From Bacteroides sp. (lineage in GTDB: Bacteria > Bacteroidota > Bacteroidia > Bacteroidales > Bacteroidaceae): a stretch of DNA of 64,000 bases. Below the pieces are notes generated by a model that searched no databases, was not told the DNA's origin, and was given only the letters and a program-made list of their open reading frames with translations. The stretch lies in the NCBI GenBank assembly GCA_015060735.1, contig SUXX01000006.1:1-64000 (forward strand), written 5' to 3'. The position numbers and the translations under genes are program-made. Of this stretch, positions 25,147-34,036 are shown piece after piece (within the stretch, counting starts at the first letter, position 1; each line of letters opens with the position of its first letter).

Positions 25147-25698
25147 TTAAGGTATATCTGTTATTTTCGTTAGTTCACCCGTATGCGAGTCGATGATGAA
25201 TCCATGCACTTGGATGTCGTGGGGGATAAGTGGATGGTTGATGATAGCTTCAACTGTTTCGCGAACAGACTTTTCGGTGTCACCAAAACCGTAAAGCCAT
25301 TTTTCGAAATCCACACCGCAGAAACGTATCATGTCGATGGTTTCCTGATGGATGCCACGTGCCTTTAGGTGTTCAATCATTTGTTCGGCACTCATGTGGC
25401 AGGCACCACAATCGCTGTGAGCTACTACCATGACGTCTGTTACGCCTAATTCGAGGATGGCTACCAACAAGCTGCGGATTACACTACCAAACGGATGGGA
25501 GATGATACCGCCTGCATTCTTAATCATTTTGACATCGCCATTCTTGATACCTAGGGCAGCCGGAAGAAGTTCGGTGAGACGGGTATCCATGCATGAGAGG
25601 ATGGCTATCTTCTTGTCCGGATACTTGTTGGTGGCAAACTTTTCATAACCCTTGTTGGCTACGAATTCTTTATTGAATTTCAGGATTTCGTTGATCAT
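25147..25698 (-). CDS. Beta-carbonic anhydrase
   Basis: It interconverts carbon dioxide and bicarbonate in the cytoplasm. Zinc ligands are C36 in SCMDTR, H94 and C97 in AHSDCGAC, with the D38/R40 dyad typical of the beta class. The start is placed at the ATG at 25698 rather than at an upstream in-frame ATG (25752), because the -7 box TATATTTG at 25728-25735 lies between them. The resulting 183-residue protein matches small beta enzymes. It may head a transcript with the two orphan membrane proteins downstream. Confidence 0.92.
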   Translation of the reverse strand: MINEILKFNKEFVANKGYEKFATNKYPDKKIAILSCMDTRLTELLPAALGIKNGDVKMIKNAGGIISHPFGSVIRSLLVAILELGVTDVMVVAHSDCGACHMSAEQMIEHLKARGIHQETIDMIRFCGVDFEKWLYGFGDTEKSVRETVEAIINHPLIPHDIQVHGFIIDSHTGELTKITDIP

Positions 25699-25727
25699 AG
25701 ATGTATTGTTTTTAATTCGGTTCGTTA

Positions 25728-25735
25728 CAAATATA
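25728..25735 (-). promoter_or_regulatory. -7 box of the carbonic anhydrase gene
   Basis: TATATTTG on the minus strand. It fixes the downstream ATG at 25698 as the start. Its -33 zone falls inside the yidC terminator. Confidence 0.65.
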
Positions 25736-25740
25736 GAAAT

Positions 25741-25777
25741 AAAAAGCCGCAACTAGGTTTCAAGTTGCGGCTTTTTT
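25741..25777 (-). terminator. Terminator of yidC
   Basis: A 14-bp stem (AAAAAGCCGCAACT and complement) with an 8-nt loop and a T-run in both directions, just after the yidC stop. Confidence 0.85.
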
Positions 25778-25794
25778 ATTGTTCTTTTTCAAGT

Positions 25795-27666
25795 TTATTT
25801 CTTGTTCATGCGATCCATACGTTCCTTTTGCAAGCGTTCCTGTTCTTTTTGAAGGGCTTCGAGCTTGGCCATCAAACCACCTTGAGTACCCTTGTTGCCT
25901 TTTTGTTGCTTAATCTTAGCCTTGTTGGCTTCGAGGATAGCAAGCAATTTCGGTTCGTTGGTAGTCTTGCGAAGGACAATTGTAATCAAGATGCTAATCA
26001 AACTGGAAATGAAATAATAATAGTTCAAACCGGATGAATAACTGTTGAAGATAAAGATGAACATCACCGGCATCAGATACATCATGATTTTCATGCCCGG
26101 CATCTGTTGCTGACCGGTATCTTGTTGTTTCATCATGTACCAAGTGTTCAGGATATTGGTCACACTGAACAACAAGCAGAACAAGCTGATGTGGTCACCC
26201 AAGAACGGGATGTTGAAACCAAAGTTGATGATGTCATCGTAAGTTGACAAGTCCGGTGCCCACAGGAAGCTCTGTTGACGCAATTCGATGGCATTCGGTA
26301 CGAAGAAGAACAACGCCATGAATACCGGCATCTGAATCAACATCGGCAAGCAACCACCCATCGGGCTTACACCATATTCACTATAGAGTTGCATCGTTTC
26401 TTGTTGCTTCTTTAAGGCATCTTCTTGATTTGGATACTTGGCATTAATTTTTTCGATGTATGGCTTCAATACACGCATCTTGGCCGATGAAATGTATGAC
26501 TTATAAGTGGCCGGATAAACGATAGCTTTTACTATGATGGTCATGAGCAAAAGTACGAGACCCATGTTCAAGCCCCAACCTGATAACCAGTCGAACAAAT
26601 TAATGGTGAACCAACGGTTGATTTCGCGTACAAGAGGCCATCCCAAATATACCAAGTCTTCCAATTCCGGATCTTCATCCTGGTTGATGACTAAATCGTT
26701 GGTTGCCAACAAAGTTTTGAAGTGGTTAGGACCGAGGTACATTTGCAATTGGGTAGCTTCCTTGCCGGTCGGGTCGAAGAAAGTGGTCATTTCGGCAGTA
26801 TAGTCTTTCATGTAACCGCTTCCTTCCTTTTGGATTTTGGATTCCAAAGTGACATGCTCGAAGTCTTGATTAGCGATAAGTACGCTAGAGAAGAACTGAT
26901 TTTTGAAAGCAATCCATTCCATCGGTTCTTCGAAAGTTTCCTTGTCGTCGCTCATTTCGCTTAAGTAATCTGAACCGTCGTCCACAGGTTTGTAAGTCAA
27001 GGAAGTATAACGCTGTTCAAAGTCGAATCCTTTTTCCTGTTGGCGAGCACGTTGAGCCCAATCGATATTGATAGTCTTCTGTGCAGCCGGGAAGAAGTTC
27101 TGCATGCCTACGGCACGGATATCGAAGTTCACCATATATGACTCTGGGAGCAAACGGTAAGCAAAGTCAATATGTCCGTTACCTGTTGTTTGCAGACGCA
27201 TGGTGAGAGTACTGTCGGTTACATTTGTTGGTTGGAAGTAAAGGTCTTCGGTCAGGATGTTTTCGTTTTTACCCTCGAAAGCGAAGTTCATGACTGATTC
27301 CTGTTCGTTGAACAATGTTAACGGTTGTCCTTTTTGGTCTTTATAATCCTTTAAAGTGGCTGATACAACACGTCCCCCCTTATTGGAAAAGGTTACTTTG
27401 ACGAGGTTGTTTTCCAGTGTAGTAAATTGTTCTGTTCCTTGATTGGCACCGAAGAATAGGGAAGTGGAGTCCAGAGTCAAGGCTTGGGAATTGAGTGCGG
27501 CAGTTTCCGCTTCCAGCTTGGCAGCTTCTTGTTGAGCAACTGTTTGGATGGAATCCTGATAGCGTTTGGCACGTTCCATTTCTTCTTGACTTGGGCGGTT
27601 GTAAATGCTGAAACCTATCAGTACGGCTCCAATCAGTATAAATCCCACTAGCGTGTTTTTGTCCAT
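25795..27666 (-). CDS. yidC: Membrane protein insertase YidC
   Basis: It inserts and folds inner-membrane proteins with or without the Sec channel. A first helix (about residues 5-22, LVGFILIGAVLIGFSIY) is followed by a large periplasmic beta domain (about 60-350). The conserved insertase core with five helices begins around WGLNMGLVLLLMTIIVKAIVYP. The cytoplasmic C1 loop includes KYPNQEDALKKQQ, and later helices include PMGGCLPMLIQMPVFMALFF. The tail is basic and rich in Q and K (KIKQQKGNKG to KERMDRMNKK). The 623-residue length is usual for Bacteroides YidC. Confidence 0.96.
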   Translation of the reverse strand: MDKNTLVGFILIGAVLIGFSIYNRPSQEEMERAKRYQDSIQTVAQQEAAKLEAETAALNSQALTLDSTSLFFGANQGTEQFTTLENNLVKVTFSNKGGRVVSATLKDYKDQKGQPLTLFNEQESVMNFAFEGKNENILTEDLYFQPTNVTDSTLTMRLQTTGNGHIDFAYRLLPESYMVNFDIRAVGMQNFFPAAQKTINIDWAQRARQQEKGFDFEQRYTSLTYKPVDDGSDYLSEMSDDKETFEEPMEWIAFKNQFFSSVLIANQDFEHVTLESKIQKEGSGYMKDYTAEMTTFFDPTGKEATQLQMYLGPNHFKTLLATNDLVINQDEDPELEDLVYLGWPLVREINRWFTINLFDWLSGWGLNMGLVLLLMTIIVKAIVYPATYKSYISSAKMRVLKPYIEKINAKYPNQEDALKKQQETMQLYSEYGVSPMGGCLPMLIQMPVFMALFFFVPNAIELRQQSFLWAPDLSTYDDIINFGFNIPFLGDHISLFCLLFSVTNILNTWYMMKQQDTGQQQMPGMKIMMYLMPVMFIFIFNSYSSGLNYYYFISSLISILITIVLRKTTNEPKLLAILEANKAKIKQQKGNKGTQGGLMAKLEALQKEQERLQKERMDRMNKK

Positions 27667-27730
27667 TTTTTAAATTCTTTTCTAATTTTAGTTGATAAAT
27701 GTGATGGCTATCGCCTAATTAATCAAGCTG

Positions 27731-27738
27731 CAAAAATA
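27731..27738 (-). promoter_or_regulatory. Possible -7 box of yidC
   Basis: TATTTTTG on the minus strand, about 65 nt before the start codon. No good -33 element is seen, so support is weak. Confidence 0.4.
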
Positions 27739-27810
27739 CAAAATCTTTTCAGATTATTCCGATTAATACTTAAAAATAATTTGTAGATTACTGTTAAACC
27801 AACGATATGC

Positions 27811-27842
27811 TTTGGGGAATAATGAAATTTAATGTATTTTTG
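27811..27842 (+). promoter_or_regulatory. Promoter of the DUF3078 gene
   Basis: TTTG, a 20-bp spacer, then TATTTTTG. The leader is about 40 nt. Confidence 0.75.
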
Positions 27843-27886
27843 CAAGATAAAAAGAATGTCTTTTTGATTTAAAAATAAGATTGTGT

Positions 27887-29269
27887 ATGATGAAAAGAAA
27901 ATGGATGATGATTATGGCCATGCTGATGTTGTGCATGACTTTGCCCGCTCAAAAAAATAGGAATAAAGAGATTATGGAAGCCTTTTCTGATTCTTTGCGG
28001 AATTTGACGGCTTCTTATTATGCTTATTATCGGATATGGGAAGATTTGAGTGTACCTGTTCCTAGAAGTATTCGTTTGAGCCCGGATTATTATAAATTCA
28101 TAGTGCCACCTACGTATTATACGGCACCTGTGGAACAAGCTTTCGCTTTGGACTGGGAACCGGGGAAAAAGTTGGTTATGTCTCCGAGTGATTCCATTTA
28201 TGCAACCCGACCGGATACGATTGAAACCTTTGAACTCCCGCAATTGGAGCGTACAGCTAAGGTAGACCGATGGGTTAACAAGATTTTGTTGGATTATTAT
28301 ATGCAGCATCCGGAACGGGTGGTGGGTAATGAATTGTATTTTGCGGATGTGAAATTGTTGGACGAGAGTCAGATGACACCCACTCCTCGTGAAGAAAAGA
28401 TGAAGGACTTTATGAAAGTGGATGACCCGACGGAAAATACAGATGTAGATACAGAATTGGTGGTGCTTAAGCCTAATTTCTGGAAATATACAGGGAATTC
28501 TTCTTTGCAGTTGTCGCAATACAGCATTTCTGACAACTGGTATCAGGGGGGGGAAAGTACCAATGCCCTTTTGGGAGAATTAAGACTGACGGCCAATTAT
28601 AATGACCAGCATCGAGTAGAATTTGAAAATACGTTGGAACTGAAGGTTGGTTTTATTACGGCACCTTCGGATACGGTGCATAGTTATCGTACCAATGCAG
28701 ACCTTTTCCGTATAAATAGCAAGCTGGGGGTTCGTGCTATTAAGAATTTGTATTATACGTTGGCGGCGGAGTTCAAGACACAGTTCTTCCCCAATTATAA
28801 GACAAATACCAATGACATGATATCTAATTTCTTTTCACCGGCTCAGTTGGCTTTGTCTCTTGGTATGGACTATAAGTTGAATAAGAAGAAGTATAATCTT
28901 TCAATCATGGGTGCTCCTTTGTCATATACCTTTGTATATATAGCAAATGACAGCATTGTAGACCCAACGGCATTTAGTGTGGAAAGAGGAAAGAACTCGG
29001 CTAGTTTGTTCGGTTCGAAGATTACGGCGAATCTGGATTGGAGAATTACTTCCAACATCTCTTATCTCTCTAAATTAGAATATTTTACGACTTATGAAAA
29101 GGTGATTATCAGTTGGGAAAATACATTCAATCTGAAGTTGAACCGCTATTTATCGACTAAGATATTTATTCATCCGCGATTTGATGACGGTGTGACTTTA
29201 ACACCGGAGAATGATAGTTATTTCCAATTTAAGGAAATGCTGACGTTTGGTCTATCCTATTCGTGGTAG
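27887..29269 (+). CDS. DUF3078 outer-membrane protein
   Basis: A signal peptide (MMKRKWMMIMAMLMLCMTLPA, cut before QKNRN, written here from the first ATG) leads into an N-terminal region of about 170 residues with many Y and P. A C-terminal DUF3078 domain (from about 190) has FWKYTGNSSLQLSQ and DNWYQGGEST, and alternating strands to the final aromatic residue in LSYSW. The alternation and aromatic end suggest an outer-membrane beta barrel. A longer frame opens with TTG at 27881, but ATG at 27887 or 27890 is preferred. A run of eight G at 28546-28553 lies inside the coding frame. Confidence 0.85.
   Translation: MMKRKWMMIMAMLMLCMTLPAQKNRNKEIMEAFSDSLRNLTASYYAYYRIWEDLSVPVPRSIRLSPDYYKFIVPPTYYTAPVEQAFALDWEPGKKLVMSPSDSIYATRPDTIETFELPQLERTAKVDRWVNKILLDYYMQHPERVVGNELYFADVKLLDESQMTPTPREEKMKDFMKVDDPTENTDVDTELVVLKPNFWKYTGNSSLQLSQYSISDNWYQGGESTNALLGELRLTANYNDQHRVEFENTLELKVGFITAPSDTVHSYRTNADLFRINSKLGVRAIKNLYYTLAAEFKTQFFPNYKTNTNDMISNFFSPAQLALSLGMDYKLNKKKYNLSIMGAPLSYTFVYIANDSIVDPTAFSVERGKNSASLFGSKITANLDWRITSNISYLSKLEYFTTYEKVIISWENTFNLKLNRYLSTKIFIHPRFDDGVTLTPENDSYFQFKEMLTFGLSYSW
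28546..28553 (+). repeat. G8 homopolymer inside the DUF3078 gene
   Basis: Eight consecutive G residues encode the QGGE part of DNWYQGGEST. Slippage by one base would frameshift the outer-membrane protein about half-way through. Confidence 0.9.
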
Positions 29270-29272
29270 CTG

Positions 29273-29333
29273 GAAGATATGATATAAAGAAAGGGGCCTT
29301 TACCTGAGGCCCCTTTCTTTATATCATATCTTC
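29273..29333. terminator. Bidirectional terminator: 26-bp perfect inverted repeat
   Basis: Arms 29273-29298 and 29308-29333 are perfectly complementary around a 9-nt loop. The right arm contains the last codons and TAA of the convergent wecB-like gene, while the left begins 3 nt after the DUF3078 stop. The core is GGGGCC/GGCCCC with A/T-rich outer parts. Confidence 0.9.
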
Positions 29334-30407
29334 TAGTAAAGTTTGTACGATTCGTTCGGCTGTTCTGCCATCCCAGCGTTCCGGGAGTTGGCTTTTTTTC
29401 CAATTCCCAGCTTTTAACGTGTCTAAGTGTTCGGCTAATAAGTCCAGATTCGTTCCGATGAGGTAATTGGTTCCTATATGGACGGTTTCAGGGTGTTCTG
29501 CATAATCGTTCAAGGTTAGGCAAGGAATACCTAAAAATGTTGCTTCTTCCGCTACATTACCGGAATCGGTAATGATGGCTTGTGCATGGTTTGTCAAATA
29601 GCCAAACTTTAAATAAGGTTGAGGGGGAAGCAGGTGAAGCCTATTGTCGGTGATTCCTAATTGATTCAGCTTTTCCATGACGTAGCGATGTAAGGGAGCC
29701 ACAATCGGTTTGTTTGTATGGGTTAATATGGTTTGGAATAAGTCGGACAATAGCTTGTCATCTTCCAATAAGACCCTTCTGTTGAGGGTGAATAGTATAT
29801 ACTCTTTTTCTTTGATGGTTTGGGTGGAGAATATGGATGGACGTTGTAATCGGGTGCGGTTATGGCGTAAGCTGTCAATCAGGATGTTCCCAACAAAATG
29901 CACGTGAGCCTGTTCGGTGCCTGTTTGATTTAAATTACGGTTGGCATCCATACCGGCTGTAAACAAAATGTCAGAAAGTCCGTCAGTAATCATCCGATTT
30001 AGTTCTTTGGGGCGGTTCATGTCAAATGAACGTATTCCTGCAACCAGATGGGCTATTTTTATTCCTTTTTTTCGTGCAACGATGGAGCAAGCCATGGTAG
30101 GAGTTAAATCGTCCACTACCATCACAATATCTGTCGGATGTGCTTCCAATTCACGGGCAAAGGCAACTAATATGCCGGCCATGCGTTGAAAGAAATCTGT
30201 ACTTTTAACGTGAAGATAAGAATCCGGTGCCGGCATATCTAAGTCTGTGAATAAGGAAGGTTCCAAGCTTTTATCATTGGATGATCCGGTATATACCAGA
30301 CGTGCACTGATGTTGTTCCCTGTTTTTTGAGCCTTGTTTATCGCTCGCATGATGGGGGCTATTTTCATGAAATTAGGGCGAGCCCCGGCTATAATGGTTA
30401 TTTTCAT
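29319..30407 (-). CDS. UDP-N-acetylglucosamine 2-epimerase (non-hydrolysing), WecB-like
   Basis: It would convert UDP-GlcNAc to UDP-ManNAc for surface polysaccharides. The protein opens MKITIIAGARPNFMKIAP, the family N-terminal phosphate site. Other landmarks are TPTMACSIVARKKGIKIAHLVAGIRSF (start and end: TPTMAC, AGIRS), FTLNRR, and the C-terminal nucleotide site TDSGNVAEEATFLGIPCLTL. In typical WecB the last motif is DSGGxxEE; here the second glycine is asparagine. The gene is alone, not in a polysaccharide cluster, so its product may serve a pathway encoded elsewhere. Confidence 0.88.
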   Translation of the reverse strand: MKITIIAGARPNFMKIAPIMRAINKAQKTGNNISARLVYTGSSNDKSLEPSLFTDLDMPAPDSYLHVKSTDFFQRMAGILVAFARELEAHPTDIVMVVDDLTPTMACSIVARKKGIKIAHLVAGIRSFDMNRPKELNRMITDGLSDILFTAGMDANRNLNQTGTEQAHVHFVGNILIDSLRHNRTRLQRPSIFSTQTIKEKEYILFTLNRRVLLEDDKLLSDLFQTILTHTNKPIVAPLHRYVMEKLNQLGITDNRLHLLPPQPYLKFGYLTNHAQAIITDSGNVAEEATFLGIPCLTLNDYAEHPETVHIGTNYLIGTNLDLLAEHLDTLKAGNWKKSQLPERWDGRTAERIVQTLLEDMI

Positions 30408-30430
30408 TTTTATTTTTAATTTTACTTGAG

Positions 30431-30438
30431 CAAAAATA
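30431..30438 (-). promoter_or_regulatory. -7 box of the wecB-like gene
   Basis: TATTTTTG on the minus strand, about 24 nt before the start codon. Confidence 0.6.
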
Positions 30439-30461
30439 CATTTTCTTCGCGAATTTATTTG

Positions 30462-30469
30462 TTACTTTG
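30462..30469 (+). promoter_or_regulatory. Probable -7 box of the TRIC-type channel gene
   Basis: TTACTTTG differs from the consensus by one base. It lies downstream of the longest in-frame start and 16 nt before the ATG at 30486. Confidence 0.45.
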
Positions 30470-30485
30470 TACAAAATTCAATGCA

Positions 30486-31094
30486 ATGATTACATTTGTT
30501 CAAGTTTTAGATTTTATAGGGACGTTTGCTTTTGCCATTAGTGGTATCCGATTAGCTTCGGCCAAGCGTTTCGACTGGTTTGGTGCATACGTGGTAGGTT
30601 TGGTTACGGCTATCGGTGGTGGTACCATGCGTGATGTATTATTAGATGTGACACCAGCTTGGATGACAGATCCAATGTATCTGCTTTGTACGGGACTGGC
30701 TTTGTTCTGGGTAATTGCTTTCAGTAAGTACTTGATTCATCTTCACAATACATTTTTTATTTTCGACTGCATTGGTTTGGCCTTGTTTACCGTTGTAGGG
30801 TTTGAGAAGGCTATAGCTTTAGGTCATCCGTTTTGGGTAGCCATTATTATGGGGAGTATGACCGGTGCGGCAGGTGGTGTGTTCCGTGATGTCTTTATTA
30901 ATGAAGAACCATTGATCTTCCGAAAAGAAATTTATGCGATGGCGTGTGTATTAGGAGGTCTGGCGTATTGGATTTGTGGCTTGTTAGGTTTGGAAGCTTA
31001 TCTTTGTCAGATTATCAGTGGTAGTGTTGTCTTTTTCGCACGTACTCTTTCCGTTAAATATAACATTTGTTTGCCGGTCTTGAAAGGAGAGTAG
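30486..31094 (+). CDS. TRIC-type cation channel / UPF0126 membrane protein (YicG-like)
   Basis: This is a seven-helix membrane protein of two similar halves. Each half holds the glycine motif of the family: AIGGGTMRDVLLD near residue 42 and GAAGGVFRDVF near 128. Prokaryotic TRIC proteins form trimeric potassium-permeable channels; that activity is inferred from the family. A longer frame starts at a TTG at 30426, but the ATG at 30486 begins directly with the first helix and follows the probable promoter. The next gene starts 4 nt after the stop, so the two are an operon. Confidence 0.88.
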   Translation: MITFVQVLDFIGTFAFAISGIRLASAKRFDWFGAYVVGLVTAIGGGTMRDVLLDVTPAWMTDPMYLLCTGLALFWVIAFSKYLIHLHNTFFIFDCIGLALFTVVGFEKAIALGHPFWVAIIMGSMTGAAGGVFRDVFINEEPLIFRKEIYAMACVLGGLAYWICGLLGLEAYLCQIISGSVVFFARTLSVKYNICLPVLKGE

Positions 31095-31098
31095 GCTG

Positions 31099-31947
31099 AT
31101 GATTTTAAGAAGAATCGAAATCATATTACTGGGTCTGTGTTGTTGCTTTTCTGTTTTTGCCTCCGAGAACGATAGTATTAAGGTGGAAAGATGGCTACAA
31201 GAGGCAAGTATTTTGTCCAAAGATAGTTGTCGTACGCTTCATTTTGCCAAAAAGATGTTGGGGGTTCCTTATGTGGCAGGAACATTGGATGCAAATGACG
31301 AAGAAAGCTTGGTTGTACATTTAGATAAGGTCGATTGTACTACTCTCGTTGAAACAGTCTTGGCATTAGCCATTGCAGAAAAACAAAAGGAAGGAAACGC
31401 CTTCACGAATTTTAAAAACGCCTTGGCGTTTATTCGTTATCGCGAAGGCAAACTTGATGGTTATTCTTCTCGTTTGCATTATTTCAGCGATTGGATAAAA
31501 GATAATGAATGTAAAGGTATTGCTGAAGAAACTACCTCTAAGAGCCTTTGTGCACAGAAGCAAGAGCTTTGGCTTGACTTTATGTCGACTCATTCGGAAA
31601 GTTATCTGCCAATGAAGAAAGACTCTTCGTTGATTCAGCAGATAGCTACACAAGAGAAAGCATTACAGGGAATCTTGGTATCCTATATTCCTAAAGAGAA
31701 GTTAAACCTTCCTCCTTGTGATTTGAAAATCGAAAATGGTGATATTTTAGCTATTACAACCAATATCAAAGGGTTGGATGTGGTTCATGTAGGTTTTGCT
31801 TATTGGCTGGGTGAAACTTTGCATATGTTACATGCCTCGTCAGTTGCAAATAAGGTCATCATGGATAATCAATCTCTTTATGATTATTCCAAGAATAAGA
31901 AAGCCCACACTGGTGTGCGGGCTATCCGGTTTGTATATAATCGTTAG
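31099..31947 (+). CDS. DUF1460 protein, N-acetylmuramoyl-L-alanine amidase-like
   Basis: A signal peptide (about residues 1-22, ending SVFASEN) precedes a papain-like domain found in Bacteroidales. The probable nucleophile is the cysteine in KVDCTTLVETVLAL (near residue 80). The histidine in VVHVGFAYW (near 232) and the polar residues in MLHASS complete a likely catalytic site. YSSRLHYFSDWI near 115 is the usual DUF1460 core. Structures of this family are NlpC/P60-like, so cell-wall peptide or amide hydrolysis in the periplasm is the likely role. It is cotranscribed with the TRIC-type channel gene. Confidence 0.85.
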   Translation: MILRRIEIILLGLCCCFSVFASENDSIKVERWLQEASILSKDSCRTLHFAKKMLGVPYVAGTLDANDEESLVVHLDKVDCTTLVETVLALAIAEKQKEGNAFTNFKNALAFIRYREGKLDGYSSRLHYFSDWIKDNECKGIAEETTSKSLCAQKQELWLDFMSTHSESYLPMKKDSSLIQQIATQEKALQGILVSYIPKEKLNLPPCDLKIENGDILAITTNIKGLDVVHVGFAYWLGETLHMLHASSVANKVIMDNQSLYDYSKNKKAHTGVRAIRFVYNR

Positions 31948-31950
31948 TTT

Positions 31951-32670
31951 TTATCTCAGCGTACCGGCTTCAGCTTGTTGAATCATTTCAGGGCTAGCAT
32001 ACATGTACACTTCTACGCGACGGTTTTCCTGACGACCGGCAGCTGTTGAATTGTCTGCAACAGGGTCAGCTTCACCCAAACCTTCCACGCCTTTGATTTG
32101 AGAAGGAGATACACCGCAAGACATCAAATAGGTAGATACGCTTTGGGCACGTTCCTGAGACAAATCAAGATTCTTCTGAATACTTTGTGCAGCTGTTGAA
32201 TTTTTCCAACCTTGATTATCCGTATAGCCATAGATATCTACATCCATGTCTGTGTTTTGTTTTAATACATTGTTGGCAAACTTGCTGAGTGAAGACTTGG
32301 CCGATGAACTTAAGGCCGAAGCACCAGTTCCAAAAAGAATACCTGAGTCAAAAGTTACTTTTACTGCTTGTAAGCCATTGTTATCGGTCACTTGTTCCAC
32401 TTGTGCTCCTTCAATCTTAGCTGCTTCAGCTGCGGCCTTATCCATCTTCTTACCGATTAAGACACCTGCACCAGTACCAACAGCTGCTCCAATGGCTGCT
32501 CCGATAGCAGCACCTTTGCCTTTTCCGGCAATACCGCCAATTAATGCACCTAAGGCGGCTCCGCCACCTCCACCAATCAATCCTCCTTTAGTGGTTTGGT
32601 TCATGCTGGCACACCCGCTGAGAATCAGACAGCAACTAAGTACCAAAGCCGTAAACTTCATTTTTTTCAT
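31951..32670 (-). CDS. OmpA-family lipoprotein with glycine zipper
   Basis: The lipobox is LSGC with C20. Residues about 28-78 are a glycine-zipper stretch (GGLIGGGGGAALGALIGGIAG and following, given only to about 20 residues), which could insert in or lie along a membrane. The C-terminal OmpA domain (about 100-225) binds peptidoglycan: DIYGYTDNQG, LDLSQERAQSVSTYL, GLGEADPVADN and GRQENRRVEV carry the conserved aspartate and arginine. It probably links the outer membrane to the wall. Its ATG overlaps the stop of the MATE gene in an ATGA junction. Confidence 0.92.
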   Translation of the reverse strand: MKKMKFTALVLSCCLILSGCASMNQTTKGGLIGGGGGAALGALIGGIAGKGKGAAIGAAIGAAVGTGAGVLIGKKMDKAAAEAAKIEGAQVEQVTDNNGLQAVKVTFDSGILFGTGASALSSSAKSSLSKFANNVLKQNTDMDVDIYGYTDNQGWKNSTAAQSIQKNLDLSQERAQSVSTYLMSCGVSPSQIKGVEGLGEADPVADNSTAAGRQENRRVEVYMYASPEMIQQAEAGTLR

Positions 32671-34010
32671 ATTGCTTGTTGTTTTAGTGAACTATTTTTT
32701 ATTTTAATAAACCAGACGACGCTGATTATTCCTTTCAATATGCTGGTTAAGCTTATACACCACCAGATACCTGCTAAACCCCATCCGATACTGACAAAAA
32801 GCAGAGCTAAAGGGATTCGCAGATAATTGCAACTGATGCTGATGATAGCAGGAGGAATAGTACGTCCCATCCCATAAAAAACTCCTTGGATAGTAATCTC
32901 CAACATCATGAACAGCTGAGAATACCCATCGATTCGCAAAGCTAATCCTCCGGCTTCGTAAGCCTCCTTTTCAGGAACAAATATAGCAAAAATATTGTTT
33001 CCACAAAAAATAAACAACAAACTACAAACGGTCCCGAAAATAAGGGTCATAAAAAGCGTACTTTTGAGTGCTTTCATGACTCGGTCTATTTTTTTTGCTG
33101 CATAATTTTGGGCAACAAATGCACTTAATGCTGTGGAGAAACCTTGTGAAGTATTCCAAGTGATGGCCTCTATTTGTCCGCTAGTAGTCATGGCCATTAA
33201 TCCCAAATGGCCACCTACGGTGGATGCAGTTCTTCCTAGGAACATATTAACAAAGGCAAAGAGGGCATTCAAGGTTGCCACGGGCAAACCTATTTTGAAA
33301 ATCTTGGTAGTATAAATCTTTTTTAACTTTCCGAAGAGCACGAAATTATCCCATAAAATGCTTTTGATTTTCAATTGATATATAAATAAGGTAAAGACAC
33401 AACCTTGGGCAATCCAAGTAGCCCATGCGGCACCATCGGTTTTCCAGTCAAGAACAAATATGAATAATGGGTCGAGTATCATATTGATAATTAATCCTAT
33501 TCCATTGATGGTAAATGGGATCTTACTTCTTCCCGAAGCGTTGAAAATCCCGGTAAATGCAGCAGACATGAATACAAACGGGAAAGCGGTGGAAACGATT
33601 CGGAGATAATTTACCGCATAGTGGGAGATATGGTTTTCCAGTTCGTAGATGTGGATGATGGGGGTTGCAAAGCTGAATAAGAGAGTAGCCCAGATGCTAG
33701 CAATTAGTAAAGAAAGAGTAATGTTGTGTGTTGCGAACCCACGGGCTGCAGTTTCGTCTTTCATTCCGATAGCTTGGCCTACACTAACTTCTGCCCCGAC
33801 TTTATTTAGTAAAGCAAGGGAAGTAGTCATCCAAGTCAAGAGTCCGACAGAGCCTACGGCTGCAATGGCTTCACTCCCTAAACGCCCTACCCAAGCCATA
33901 TCTGTTAAGCTATAAGCTATCTGTATGAAAGAGGTAGCCATGATAGGCATGGCTAAAGCGAATAACTGCTTCAGAATAGGACCCTCAGTGAGATTCTTGA
34001 TTCCTTTCAT
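32667..34010 (-). CDS. MATE family efflux transporter
   Basis: A 12-helix inner-membrane antiporter that would export drugs or metabolites by sodium or proton exchange. MATE landmarks are LTEGPILKQLFALAMPIM at the N-terminus, DMAWVGRLGSEAIAAVG, the charged GRSKIPF loop between halves, and FVAQNYAAKK in the second half. The longest frame starts at 34043, but that ATG lies inside the dispersed repeat; the ATG at 34010 starts with the typical MKGIKNLTEG and is preferred, giving 447 residues. The 4-nt overlap with the OmpA-like gene couples the two. No promoter box is obvious, so read-through from glyA is possible. Confidence 0.93.
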   Translation of the reverse strand: MKGIKNLTEGPILKQLFALAMPIMATSFIQIAYSLTDMAWVGRLGSEAIAAVGSVGLLTWMTTSLALLNKVGAEVSVGQAIGMKDETAARGFATHNITLSLLIASIWATLLFSFATPIIHIYELENHISHYAVNYLRIVSTAFPFVFMSAAFTGIFNASGRSKIPFTINGIGLIINMILDPLFIFVLDWKTDGAAWATWIAQGCVFTLFIYQLKIKSILWDNFVLFGKLKKIYTTKIFKIGLPVATLNALFAFVNMFLGRTASTVGGHLGLMAMTTSGQIEAITWNTSQGFSTALSAFVAQNYAAKKIDRVMKALKSTLFMTLIFGTVCSLLFIFCGNNIFAIFVPEKEAYEAGGLALRIDGYSQLFMMLEITIQGVFYGMGRTIPPAIISISCNYLRIPLALLFVSIGWGLAGIWWCISLTSILKGIISVVWFIKIKNSSLKQQAI

Positions 34011-34036
34011 ATGTTCTTTGGGGTGATAAAACAAGC

